This document shows, piece after piece, positions 54,305-62,551 of a DNA stretch of 64,000 nt; positions within the stretch are counted from its first letter, which is position 1; every line of letters begins with the position of its first letter. The stretch spans positions 891,501 through 955,500 of the forward strand of contig NZ_CP029257.1 of NCBI RefSeq assembly GCF_024399415.1, read 5' to 3'. This stretch comes from Streptococcus oralis. GTDB lineage: Bacteria; Bacillota; Bacilli; Lactobacillales; Streptococcaceae. The translations under genes were made by a program, and so were the position numbers. Below the pieces are notes generated by a model, which saw only the letters and a program-made list of their open reading frames with translations, did no database searches and had not been told where the DNA came from.

Positions 54305-55106
54305 ACGAGTTGACCTCATAGCAAATAGAAAGCCACAAAGTCAGAAGGTCTTGCATGAACTGAGGGAAAAACTAAAGAAACAGCATTTTATACTGAACGA
54401 TACCAATCCCGACATCGTCATTTCCATTGGTGGCGATGGAATGCTTTTGTCTGCCTTTCACAAGTATGAGAATCAGTTAGACAAGGTTCGATTTGTAGGT
54501 GTTCATACAGGGCATTTGGGATTTTACACAGATTATCGTGATTTTGAGCTGGATCAGTTGGTGACCAATCTTTTACTAGATACTGGTGCCAAAGTTTCCT
54601 ATCCAGTCTTGAATGTCAAGGTAACGCTTGAAAATGGAGAAGTGAAAATCTTCCGTGCTTTAAATGAAGCCAGCATCCGTCGATCAGACCGCACCATGGT
54701 TGCGGATATCATCATTAACCATGTTCCGTTCGAGAGATTTCGTGGAGATGGAGTGACTGTTTCAACGCCGACGGGAAGTACCGCCTACAACAAGTCCTTG
54801 GGTGGAGCTGTCTTGCATCCCACCATTGAAGCCTTACAATTGACGGAAATAGCAAGTCTTAACAACCGAGTCTATCGCACTCTGGGATCATCAATCATTA
54901 TTCCCAAAAAAGATAAGATTGAGCTCTTGCCGACACGCAATGATTACCACACGATATCAGTTGATAACAGTGTCTATTCCTTCCGTAATATCGAACGGAT
55001 TGAGTACCAAATCGACCATCATAAGATTCACTTCGTAGCGACTCCAAGCCACACTAGTTTCTGGAATCGTGTCAAAGATGCCTTCATCGGCGAGGTGGAT
55101 GAATGA
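54288..55106 (+). CDS. nadK: NAD kinase
   Basis: 272 residues that phosphorylate NAD to NADP with ATP. It has the diagnostic [14 protein letters not shown] (GGDG motif, about residues 46-60), [24 protein letters not shown] and the substrate region [21 protein letters not shown]. Start taken at ATG 54288, as in the pneumococcal protein I recall; the in-frame GTG at 54276 is less likely. Overlaps relQ by 17 bases and rluD by four, so a tight operon. Confidence 0.96.
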   Translation: MKNTGKRVDLIANRKPQSQKVLHELREKLKKQHFILNDTNPDIVISIGGDGMLLSAFHKYENQLDKVRFVGVHTGHLGFYTDYRDFELDQLVTNLLLDTGAKVSYPVLNVKVTLENGEVKIFRALNEASIRRSDRTMVADIIINHVPFERFRGDGVTVSTPTGSTAYNKSLGGAVLHPTIEALQLTEIASLNNRVYRTLGSSIIIPKKDKIELLPTRNDYHTISVDNSVYSFRNIERIEYQIDHHKIHFVATPSHTSFWNRVKDAFIGEVDE

Positions 55107-55999
55107 GGTTCGAATTTACCGCAGATGAGCACGTCAAAGTCAAAACTTTCCTCAAGAAACATGAGGTTTCCAAGGGACTTTTGGCCAAGATTAAGTTTCG
55201 AGGCGGGGCTATACGGGTCAATGGCCAACCTCAAAATGCGACGTATCTGTTAGATATCGGAGATAGGGTTACCATCGATATTCCAGCTGAGGAAGGATTT
55301 GAGAGCCTTGAAGCCATTGATCGACCACTCGATATCTTGTATGAGGATGATCATTTTCTGGTTTTAAATAAGCCTTATGGAGTAGCATCCATCCCCAGTG
55401 TCAATCATTCCAATACCATTGCCAATTTTATCAAGGGCTACTATGTTAAACAGGAATATGAAAATCAGCAAGTTCACATCGTGACTAGGCTTGATAGAGA
55501 TACTTCTGGTTTGATGCTTTTTGCCAAGCACGGCTACGCTCATGCACGTTTAGACAAGCAGTTGCAACGAAAGTCTATCGAAAAACGTTACTTTGCTTTG
55601 GTTAAAGGAGCTGGTGTCTTGGAGCCTGAAGGGGAGATTATTGCCCCGATTGCGCGTGATGTGGACTCCATTATCACAAGACGGGTTGCCAAAGGTGGGA
55701 AATACGCCCATACATCTTACAAAGTTGTCGCGTCTTATGGAAATATTCACCTAGTCGATATTCGTCTTCATACTGGGCGAACTCATCAGATACGAGTGCA
55801 TTTTTCTCATATCGGTTTTCCTTTGTTGGGAGACGATCTCTATGGAGGCAGCTTAGACGACGGTATCCAACGTCAGGCTCTGCATTGCCATTATTTATCT
55901 TTTTATCATCCCTTTCTAGAGCAAGATTTGCAACTAGAAAGCCCCTTGCCGGATGATTTCAGCAATCTTATTACTCAGTTATCAACTAATACTCTTTAA
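55103..55999 (+). CDS. Pseudouridine synthase, RluD family
   Basis: 298 residues. N-terminal S4-like RNA-binding region ([29 protein letters not shown], about 13-41), then the catalytic domain with [17 protein letters not shown] that bears the catalytic aspartate at about 130, and [30 protein letters not shown] towards the end. Converts specific uridines of 23S rRNA (or tRNA) to pseudouridine; the exact site is not decidable. It overlaps nadK by four bases and precedes pta by 43 bp. Confidence 0.92.
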   Translation: MRFEFTADEHVKVKTFLKKHEVSKGLLAKIKFRGGAIRVNGQPQNATYLLDIGDRVTIDIPAEEGFESLEAIDRPLDILYEDDHFLVLNKPYGVASIPSVNHSNTIANFIKGYYVKQEYENQQVHIVTRLDRDTSGLMLFAKHGYAHARLDKQLQRKSIEKRYFALVKGAGVLEPEGEIIAPIARDVDSIITRRVAKGGKYAHTSYKVVASYGNIHLVDIRLHTGRTHQIRVHFSHIGFPLLGDDLYGGSLDDGIQRQALHCHYLSFYHPFLEQDLQLESPLPDDFSNLITQLSTNTL

Positions 56000-56042
56000 A
56001 AATTGTTTGGAGTATAATTTATTTTCTTAAAGGAGAAAACTC

Positions 56043-57017
56043 ATGGAAGTTTTTGAAAGTCTCAAAGCCAACCTGGTTGGCAAAAATGCTCGTATCGTTC
56101 TCCCTGAAGGGGAAGAGCCACGTATTCTTCAAGCGACAAAACGCTTAGTAAAAGAAACAGAAGTAATCCCTGTTTTGCTTGGAAATCCTGAAAAAATTAA
56201 AATTTATCTTGAAATTGAAGGAATCATGGATGGTTATGAAGTCATTGACCCTCAACACTATCCTCGATTTGAAGAAATGGTTGCTGCTTTAGTAGAGCGT
56301 CGTAAGGGCAAAATGACTGAAGAAGAAGCGCGCAAAGTTTTGGTTGAAGATGTCAACTACTTTGGTGTGATGCTAGTCTACTTGGGCTTGGTTGACGGTA
56401 TGGTATCTGGTGCGATTCACTCAACTGCTTCAACAGTTCGCCCAGCCCTACAAATCATTAAAACTCGACCAAACGTAACTCGTACTTCAGGTGCCTTCCT
56501 CATGGTACGCGGTACGGAACGTTACCTATTTGGAGACTGTGCCATTAATATCAATCCAGATGCGGAAGCCTTGGCTGAAATTGCCATCAACTCAGCAATC
56601 ACAGCTAAGATGTTTGGTATTGAACCTAAAATTGCTATGCTAAGCTATTCTACTAAAGGTTCAGGTTTTGGTGAAAGTGTTGACAAGGTAGTGGAAGCTA
56701 CAAAAATTGCTCACGACTTGCGTCCCGACCTTGAGATTGATGGTGAGTTGCAATTTGACGCTGCCTTTGTTCCTGAAACTGCAGCTCTAAAAGCTCCAGG
56801 AAGTAATGTAGCTGGTCAAGCAAATGTCTTTGTCTTCCCAGGTATCGAAGCCGGAAATATTGGGTACAAGATGGCAGAACGTCTCGGTGGTTTTGCGGCT
56901 GTAGGACCTGTTTTGCAAGGTTTGAACAAGCCTGTTAACGACCTTTCTCGTGGATGTAATGCAGATGATGTTTACAAGTTGACCCTTATCACAGCAGCTC
57001 AAGCAGTTCATCAATAA
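56043..57017 (+). CDS. pta: Phosphate acetyltransferase
   Basis: 324-residue enzyme that exchanges acetyl-CoA and acetyl phosphate. It has the family sequence VLPEGEEPRILQATK at the N-terminus, SGAIHSTASTVRPALQIIKT (about 122-141), the catalytic-domain motif MLSYSTKGSGFG and GELQFDAAFVPE, and VFPGIEAGNIGYKMAERLGG. Single-domain Pta of Firmicute size. A -10 box (TATAAT, 56013-56018) and AAAGGAG lie upstream, so it may have its own promoter within the operon. Confidence 0.97.
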   Translation: MEVFESLKANLVGKNARIVLPEGEEPRILQATKRLVKETEVIPVLLGNPEKIKIYLEIEGIMDGYEVIDPQHYPRFEEMVAALVERRKGKMTEEEARKVLVEDVNYFGVMLVYLGLVDGMVSGAIHSTASTVRPALQIIKTRPNVTRTSGAFLMVRGTERYLFGDCAININPDAEALAEIAINSAITAKMFGIEPKIAMLSYSTKGSGFGESVDKVVEATKIAHDLRPDLEIDGELQFDAAFVPETAALKAPGSNVAGQANVFVFPGIEAGNIGYKMAERLGGFAAVGPVLQGLNKPVNDLSRGCNADDVYKLTLITAAQAVHQ

Positions 57018-57025
57018 GATTTAGT

Positions 57026-57052
57026 CCTCTTTCCCATGGGAAGAGGCTTTTT
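57026..57052 (+). terminator. Terminator of pta
   Basis: Hairpin CCTCTTTCC/GGGAAGAGG (57026-57046, one G.U) with a short loop and CTTTTT tail. Confidence 0.8.
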
Positions 57053-57087
57053 AGTACTGAGAAAAGGACAGTTAGAAGCTTCTATGT

Positions 57088-57093
57088 TATACT
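57088..57093 (+). promoter_or_regulatory. mutY -10 box close to the start codon
   Basis: TATACT ends at 57093, six bases before the ATG at 57100, with no ribosome site between. Predicts a leaderless mutY messenger unless ATG 57130 is used. Confidence 0.55.
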
Positions 57094-57099
57094 AGATAT

Positions 57100-58278
57100 A
57101 TGTTAGATTTGAAAGAATACGGTATCGTCATGTGGCCGGAGGAGAAGATTATTTCTTTTCGTGAAAAACTCCTCAACTGGTATGATGAAAACAAAAGAGA
57201 TTTACCCTGGCGTAGAAGTAAAAATCCTTATCATATCTGGGTATCTGAAATCATGCTTCAGCAGACCAGGGTGGATACAGTTATTCCCTACTACGAACGA
57301 TTCTTGGACTGGTTTCCAACAGTTGAAAGTTTGGCCAATGCCCCTGAAGAACGTTTGTTGAAGGCTTGGGAGGGATTGGGCTATTATTCTCGAGTGCGCA
57401 ATATGCAGGCTGCAGCCCAGCAGATTATGACTGACTTTGGGGGGCAATTTCCAAATACCTATGAAGGAATTTCTAGTTTAAAAGGGATTGGCCCTTACAC
57501 TGCGGGAGCTATTTCCAGTATCGCTTTTAATTTGCCTGAGCCAGCGGTTGATGGCAATGTCATGCGGGTTTTGGCACGCTTGTTTGAGGTTGATCATGAT
57601 ATCGGAGTTCCCAGCAATCGCAAAATTTTTCAGGCAATGATGGAAATCTTGATTGACCCGAAACGACCAGGTGACTTTAACCAAGCTCTGATGGATTTAG
57701 GGTCTGACATAGAGGCTCCAGTTAACCCTCGACCAGAAGAAAGCCCTGTTAAGGACTTTAGCGCAGCCTATCAGAATGGGACTATGGATGTATATCCAAT
57801 CAAAGAGCCCAAGAAAAAGCCCCTCCCAATCTATCTCAAGGCTTTGGTTGTACGCAATGACCGTGGGCAATATTTACTAGAGAAAAATGAAAGCGAGAAA
57901 CTGCTAGCCGGTTTTTGGCATTTCCCCTTGATCGAAGTTGATGATTTCTCAAGTGATGACGATCAGCTAGATCTCTTTTCACAAGTCAAAGAGGAAAGCA
58001 GAGCATTTGGACCAAGCCCTCAAGAAAACTTTGAGCAAGATTATGATTTAGAAGTGAATTGGTCCCAGCAAGTATTTGACCAGGTCAAGCATGTATTTAG
58101 TCATCGGAAATGGCATATTCAAATCATCGCTGGTCAAGTGACGGAAACAAAACAGTTTTCTGACAGAGAAATTCGCTGGGTTTCTCCTCAGGAGTTTTCT
58201 GATTATCCACTTGCGAAACCTCAACAAAAAATTTGGCAGGCTTATAAAACAAATCTTGAAGATGAAGGCCTACAGTAG
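57100..58278 (+). CDS. mutY: A/G-specific adenine glycosylase without iron-sulphur cluster
   Basis: 392 residues. Removes adenine mispaired with 8-oxoguanine. HhH-GPD domain has E50 in WVSEIMLQQTRVDTVIPYY and the catalytic D151 in AVDGNVMRVLAR, with the hairpin LKGIGPYTAGA. In E. coli the four cysteines of the [4Fe-4S] loop follow MDLG; here the matching positions are E205, P212, S215 and S221, so no cluster can form. The C-terminal NUDIX-like 8-oxoG-recognition domain spans about 240-385 (PIYLKALVVRN, LLAGFWHFPLIE, VFSHRKWHIQI). The cluster loss is known for lactic acid bacteria. Confidence 0.96.
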   Translation: MLDLKEYGIVMWPEEKIISFREKLLNWYDENKRDLPWRRSKNPYHIWVSEIMLQQTRVDTVIPYYERFLDWFPTVESLANAPEERLLKAWEGLGYYSRVRNMQAAAQQIMTDFGGQFPNTYEGISSLKGIGPYTAGAISSIAFNLPEPAVDGNVMRVLARLFEVDHDIGVPSNRKIFQAMMEILIDPKRPGDFNQALMDLGSDIEAPVNPRPEESPVKDFSAAYQNGTMDVYPIKEPKKKPLPIYLKALVVRNDRGQYLLEKNESEKLLAGFWHFPLIEVDDFSSDDDQLDLFSQVKEESRAFGPSPQENFEQDYDLEVNWSQQVFDQVKHVFSHRKWHIQIIAGQVTETKQFSDREIRWVSPQEFSDYPLAKPQQKIWQAYKTNLEDEGLQ

Positions 58279-58307
58279 CCATTTGTGCCTTCTTTACATT
58301 TTTTTGT

Positions 58308-58313
58308 TATAAT
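58308..58313 (+). promoter_or_regulatory. vicRKX -10 box
   Basis: Extended TGT-TATAAT, 22 bases before the vicR ATG; an AAAAGG site lies between. No -35 at perfect spacing (TTGTGC at 58283-58288, 19-bp spacer). Confidence 0.55.
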
Positions 58314-58334
58314 AGATAAAGAAAAGGTGATAAA

Positions 58335-59042
58335 ATGAAAAAAATATTAATTGTAGATGATGAGAAACCAATCTCAGATATTATTAAGTTTAATATGGCC
58401 AAGGAAGGTTATGAAGTTGTAACAGCCTTCAATGGTCGTGAGGCAATCGAGCTATTTGAAGCTGAGCAACCGGATATTATTATCCTCGACTTGATGCTAC
58501 CTGAAATTGATGGTTTAGAAGTTGCTAAAGCTATTCGTAAGACTAGTAGCGTGCCGATTATCATGCTATCAGCTAAGGATAGCGAATTTGACAAGGTTAT
58601 TGGTTTAGAGTTAGGTGCAGATGATTATGTTACAAAACCTTTCTCAAACCGTGAGTTGCAGGCTCGTGTTAAGGCCCTTCTTCGTCGTACCGATCTAGTT
58701 TCAGTAGATAACCAAGAGTCTGATGAGAAGAAGACGCAACCTTTACAAATTGGTGATTTGGAAATCGTTCCAGATGCTTACGTGGCAAAGAAATATGGTG
58801 AGGAATTAGATTTAACCCACCGTGAGTTTGAACTCTTGTATCACTTGGCGTCTCATATTGGTCAAGTGATTACACGTGAACACTTGCTTGAGACTGTATG
58901 GGGTTATGACTATTTTGGTGATGTTCGTACTGTGGACGTGACCATTAGACGCTTGCGTGAGAAAATAGAAGATACTCCAAGTCGTCCAGAGTACATTCTC
59001 ACACGTCGTGGTGTTGGATACTATATGAGAAATAATGATTGA
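58335..59042 (+). CDS. vicR: Response regulator VicR (WalR)
   Basis: 235-residue OmpR-type response regulator, usually essential, controlling peptidoglycan hydrolases and wall homeostasis. Receiver domain 1-115 with ILIVDDEKP, phospho-acceptor D52 in [13 protein letters not shown], and K101-like [10 protein letters not shown]; winged-helix domain about 130-232 with [15 protein letters not shown] and [15 protein letters not shown]. Start overlaps nothing; its end overlaps vicK by eight bases. First gene of the vicRKX operon. Confidence 0.98.
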   Translation: MKKILIVDDEKPISDIIKFNMAKEGYEVVTAFNGREAIELFEAEQPDIIILDLMLPEIDGLEVAKAIRKTSSVPIIMLSAKDSEFDKVIGLELGADDYVTKPFSNRELQARVKALLRRTDLVSVDNQESDEKKTQPLQIGDLEIVPDAYVAKKYGEELDLTHREFELLYHLASHIGQVITREHLLETVWGYDYFGDVRTVDVTIRRLREKIEDTPSRPEYILTRRGVGYYMRNND

Positions 59043-60384
59043 AGATATTAGACAAACTATTCTGACCAGCGATTTTATCTTTATCTTGATTTTACTGGGT
59101 TTTATCTTGGTGGTAACCTTGCTGTTATTGGAAAATCGTCGGGATAATATCCGTCTGAAGGAGATAAATCAAAAGGTTAAGGACTTGATTGCAGGTGATT
59201 ATTCTCAAGTTTTGGACTTGCAAGGAAGTACAGAAATCACCAATATCACCAATAATCTGAACGATTTGTCAGAAGTAATTCGTTTGACCCAAGAAAATCT
59301 GGAACAAGAGAGTAAACGATTAAATAGTATTCTTTCTTATATGACAGATGGCGTTCTTGCGACTAATCGCCGTGGCCAGATTACTATGATCAACGATATG
59401 GCAAAGAAACAGCTCGGTGTGCAGAAAGAAGATGTTCTTAATAAAAGCATTCTCGAATTGCTTAAGATAGAAGATGAGTATGAGCTGCGTGACCTGATTA
59501 CACAGATTCCTGAGTTGACGATTGACTCCCAGGATGTAAATGGGGAATACCTGAGCCTTCGTGTACGTTTTGCTCTGGTTCGTCGTGAGTCGGGTTTCAT
59601 CTCTGGTTTGGTTGCCGTTTTACATGATACGACCGAGCAGGAAAAGGAAGAGCGTGAGCGAAGACTCTTCGTTTCGAACGTGAGTCATGAGTTGCGGACT
59701 CCTTTGACCAGTGTTAAATCTTATCTTGAAGCCTTGGACGAGGGAGCTCTGTATGATCCTGTTGCTCCTGATTTTATCAAGGTTTCACTCGATGAAACCA
59801 ACCGTATGATGCGGATGGTGACAGATCTCTTACATCTCTCTCGTATTGATAATGCGACTACTCAGTTGGATGTGGAGTTGATTAACTTTACAGCCTTTAT
59901 CACCTTTATCCTCAACCGCTTTGATAAGATGAGAAGTCAGGATGACGAGAAAAAATATGAACTTGTTAGAGATTACCCTATTAATTCAGTTTGGATCGAG
60001 ATTGATACCGATAAGATGACTCAGGTGATTGATAATATTCTTAACAATGCCATCAAGTACTCACCAGATGGTGGGAAAATTACTGTCAGCATGAAAACCA
60101 CTGATGACCAGATGATTTTATCTATCAAAGACCAAGGTCTAGGTATTCCAAAACAAGATTTGCCGAAGATATTTGACCGTTTTTATCGTGTGGATCGCGC
60201 AAGAAGTCGTGCACAAGGTGGAACTGGGCTAGGTCTAGCCATCGCCAAAGAAATCATCAAACAACACAATGGCTTTATTTGGGCCAAAAGTGAATACGGT
60301 AAGGGCTCAACCTTTACCATCGTGCTCCCTTATGATAAGGATGCCGTAAAAGAAGAAATATGGGAGGACGAAATAGAAGACTAG
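59035..60384 (+). CDS. vicK: Sensor histidine kinase VicK (WalK)
   Basis: 449 residues. One membrane segment only (about 13-33), as in streptococci, so there is almost no extracellular sensor. HAMP-like linker, PAS domain (about 93-205), HisKA with H218 in [23 protein letters not shown], and HATPase (N box [12 protein letters not shown]1 [12 protein letters not shown]2 [16 protein letters not shown]). Phosphorylates VicR. Overlaps vicR by eight bases; vicX follows after one base. Confidence 0.98.
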   Translation: MIEDIRQTILTSDFIFILILLGFILVVTLLLLENRRDNIRLKEINQKVKDLIAGDYSQVLDLQGSTEITNITNNLNDLSEVIRLTQENLEQESKRLNSILSYMTDGVLATNRRGQITMINDMAKKQLGVQKEDVLNKSILELLKIEDEYELRDLITQIPELTIDSQDVNGEYLSLRVRFALVRRESGFISGLVAVLHDTTEQEKEERERRLFVSNVSHELRTPLTSVKSYLEALDEGALYDPVAPDFIKVSLDETNRMMRMVTDLLHLSRIDNATTQLDVELINFTAFITFILNRFDKMRSQDDEKKYELVRDYPINSVWIEIDTDKMTQVIDNILNNAIKYSPDGGKITVSMKTTDDQMILSIKDQGLGIPKQDLPKIFDRFYRVDRARSRAQGGTGLGLAIAKEIIKQHNGFIWAKSEYGKGSTFTIVLPYDKDAVKEEIWEDEIED

Positions 60385-60385
60385 A

Positions 60386-61195
60386 ATGAGTGAAAAAGGC
60401 TTTAAATACAGTATTTTAGCATCAGGTTCCAGTGGAAATTCCTTTTATCTGGAAACCCCAAAAAAGAAAATCCTAGTAGATGCGGGCTTGTCTGGTAAGA
60501 AAATTTCAAGTCTGCTAGCTGAAATTAATCGCAAACCTGAAGATCTGGATGCGATTCTGATTACGCATGAGCACTCAGACCATATCCATGGGGTCGGTGT
60601 CTTGGCTCGTAAATATGGCATGGATCTTTACGCCAATGAAAAGACTTGGCAGGCTATGGAAAATAGTAAGTACCTCGGCAAGGTGGACTCTTCGCAGAAG
60701 CATATTTTTGAAATGGGAAAAACCAAAACTTTTGGTGATATCGACATTGAGAGTTTTGGTGTCAGTCATGATGCGGCAGCACCACAGTTTTACCGATTTA
60801 TGAAAGACGACAAGAGCTTCGTCATGCTGACCGATACAGGTTATGTAAGTGACCGTATGGCAGGAATTGTCGAGAATGCGGACGGCTACCTCATCGAGTC
60901 CAACCACGATGTGGAGATTTTGCGAGCAGGATCTTACGCTTGGCGTCTCAAACAGCGAATTCTATCGGATCTCGGTCACCTTTCTAACGAAGACGGTGCT
61001 GAGGCCATGATTCGTGCAATGGGAAATCGAACAAAGAAAATCTATCTTGGTCACTTGTCCAAAGAGAACAATATCAAGGAGCTGGCTCATATGACTATGG
61101 TCAACCAGCTAGCCCAAGCGGATCTGGGAGTCGGAGTAGACTTTAAGGTTTATGATACCTCACCAGATACTGCAACACCATTGACAGATATATAA
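60386..61195 (+). CDS. vicX: VicX (YycJ-like) metallo-beta-lactamase-fold protein
   Basis: 269 residues of the metallo-beta-lactamase superfamily. The zinc motif THEHSDHIHG is at about 58-67, with a second ligand aspartate in LTDTGY and histidine in YLGHLSKENN. Third gene of the vic operon. The Bacillus YycJ/WalJ has been linked to coordination of DNA replication with division and to nuclease-like activity; the streptococcal function is not settled. A terminator follows. Confidence 0.95.
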   Translation: MSEKGFKYSILASGSSGNSFYLETPKKKILVDAGLSGKKISSLLAEINRKPEDLDAILITHEHSDHIHGVGVLARKYGMDLYANEKTWQAMENSKYLGKVDSSQKHIFEMGKTKTFGDIDIESFGVSHDAAAPQFYRFMKDDKSFVMLTDTGYVSDRMAGIVENADGYLIESNHDVEILRAGSYAWRLKQRILSDLGHLSNEDGAEAMIRAMGNRTKKIYLGHLSKENNIKELAHMTMVNQLAQADLGVGVDFKVYDTSPDTATPLTDI

Positions 61196-61224
61196 AAAAG
61201 AAGGCGAGTGCCTTCTTTTGTTTT
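61196..61224 (+). terminator. Terminator of vicRKX
   Basis: Ten-pair stem AAAAGAAGGC/GCCTTCTTTT (61196-61205 with 61210-61219), GAGT loop, T-rich tail. Confidence 0.87.
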
Positions 61225-61229
61225 GTACT

Positions 61230-61255
61230 TTGTCAGGAATTTAGTGTGGTATAAT
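61230..61255 (+). promoter_or_regulatory. Promoter of the channel gene
   Basis: TTGTCA (61230-61235) and extended TGG-TATAAT (61250-61255), spacer 14 bp; the extended -10 may compensate for the short spacer. Confidence 0.55.
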
Positions 61256-61282
61256 GATTAAAAAAACTAAAGGAGTAGCAGT

Positions 61283-62056
61283 GTGAAGAGAAAATGGCTA
61301 TTAAAGGATTACTATGACACAACGATTATCATACTTGCATTGATATCCGTTGTCCTTGTCTTGCTTGGATTTGCTGAGATGATTGATTTGGATAATCCAC
61401 CCTATAGTATTATTGACTTACTACTTTGGTTTATCTTTGTGGTGGATTATGGCTGGCGTTTCTTTACAAGTAAGGAAAAGTGGCGATTTCTTCTTGAAAA
61501 TATTTTTGACTTGCTAGCTATCCTTCCTTTGAATGCTATTTTTACAGTATTTCGATTAGGGCGAATCTTCCGCTTAGCAAGGCTGACAAAATTACTGAAA
61601 CTAACTCGTCTTTTAAGAGTCGTTGGATTGACTGGCAAGTTGGAAAAGAAGGTTGGAAAACTCTTACGAACAAATGGCTTACTTTATATTTTCTATCTCA
61701 ATTCCTTTATTGTACTGGTAGGTAGTTCAATTTTATCTGTTGTTGAAGAAAAATCATTCTCAGATAGTCTTTGGTGGGCGCTTGTGACTGTAACGACTGT
61801 TGGTTATGGAGATATTGTTCCTGCGTCGATTTTTGGGAAGTGGTTAGCTGTTTTACTAATGCTTGTTGGTATTGGCACAATAGGGATGTTAACGAGTGCC
61901 TTGACAAACTTTTTTGTAAAGGATAATCCATTTGATCAGATAAAGCTTGATAAACTTCAAGACGAATTAATAACTCAAAGAATATTACTAGAGAAACAAT
62001 CTGAGAAGATAGAAGAACTGCATAGAATGATACAAGACTTGCTTGAAAAAAAGTAA
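61283..62056 (+). CDS. Voltage-gated-type potassium channel protein
   Basis: 257 residues, GTG start after AAAGGAG. Six membrane segments: S4 has regularly spaced arginines/lysines (FRLGRIFRLARLTKLLKLTR, about 91-110), the pore helix leads into the selectivity filter TVTTVGYGDIVPAS (TVGYGD, about 170), and S6 follows, then a C-terminal coiled coil (DKLQDELITQRILLEKQSEKIEELHRMI). This is the plan of bacterial Kv-like channels. It probably forms a tetramer in the membrane carrying K+. No regulatory RCK domain is present. Confidence 0.93.
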   Translation: MKRKWLLKDYYDTTIIILALISVVLVLLGFAEMIDLDNPPYSIIDLLLWFIFVVDYGWRFFTSKEKWRFLLENIFDLLAILPLNAIFTVFRLGRIFRLARLTKLLKLTRLLRVVGLTGKLEKKVGKLLRTNGLLYIFYLNSFIVLVGSSILSVVEEKSFSDSLWWALVTVTTVGYGDIVPASIFGKWLAVLLMLVGIGTIGMLTSALTNFFVKDNPFDQIKLDKLQDELITQRILLEKQSEKIEELHRMIQDLLEKK

Positions 62057-62068
62057 TTTAGACTATAC

Positions 62069-62094
62069 AAAAACCACTCGACGAGTGGTTTTTT
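62069..62094. terminator. Bidirectional terminator between channel gene and thioredoxin-like gene
   Basis: Ten-pair stem AAAAACCACT/AGTGGTTTTT around CGACG. Confidence 0.83.
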
Positions 62095-62440
62095 ACAATC
62101 CTGCAAATTCTTTGATTTCTTGTGCGGACATAGAAGAGTCGCAACGGACATTGATTTGGCCATCTGCAATGTGAACGAAGCCTGGTACAGTTGGAATTCC
62201 ATAGCGTGAACGGAATTCTTGTAACTCATTGAGTTGGCTTGGTTCTTCACTGTTGATGAAGTAGATGTGAGCTTTAGTTTCAGCTACGACACCTGCCAAG
62301 GTACCTGCGAATTTACGGCAGTAAGGGCAAGTTTTACGACCAATAAAGAAGGTTGCAGTTTCTTTCTTATCAAGAGCTTCTTGTGCACGCGCAACTGTAG
62401 TGACTTCAAGGTCTTTAATGTTTTCTAAAAATTGTTCCAT
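62093..62440 (-). CDS. Thioredoxin-like protein (bacteriocin transport accessory family)
   Basis: 115 residues of the thioredoxin fold with active-site CPYC in FFIGRKTCPYCRKFAGTL (about 38-41) and the cis-proline loop IPTVPGF. No signal peptide, so cytoplasmic. It resembles the streptococcal proteins annotated as bacteriocin transport accessory protein (Bta), but no bacteriocin gene is next to it, so that name should not be taken as its role; thiol-disulfide exchange is what the sequence supports. Its own GAGG site lies before the ATG. Confidence 0.87.
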   Translation of the reverse strand: MEQFLENIKDLEVTTVARAQEALDKKETATFFIGRKTCPYCRKFAGTLAGVVAETKAHIYFINSEEPSQLNELQEFRSRYGIPTVPGFVHIADGQINVRCDSSMSAQEIKEFAGL

Positions 62441-62510
62441 GAGATTACCTCGCTTTCATTGATAAGTCTAGTATGCCATAAAGTTTCTAAAAATGCTTAG
62501 ATTTGATACG

Positions 62511-62543
62511 AAAAAAAGATGAGATTGGTTGGTCTCATCTTTT
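62511..62543 (-). terminator. Terminator of pgm
   Basis: Eleven-pair stem 62514-62524 with 62533-62543 and an A run (T run in the minus-strand transcript). Confidence 0.85.
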
Positions 62544-62551
62544 ATAATTTC

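Noticed and set aside
62093..62440. Bacteriocin locus marked by the Bta-like thioredoxin protein
   Set aside because: No double-glycine leader peptide, immunity gene or ABC exporter is near; the name is inherited from distant annotation.
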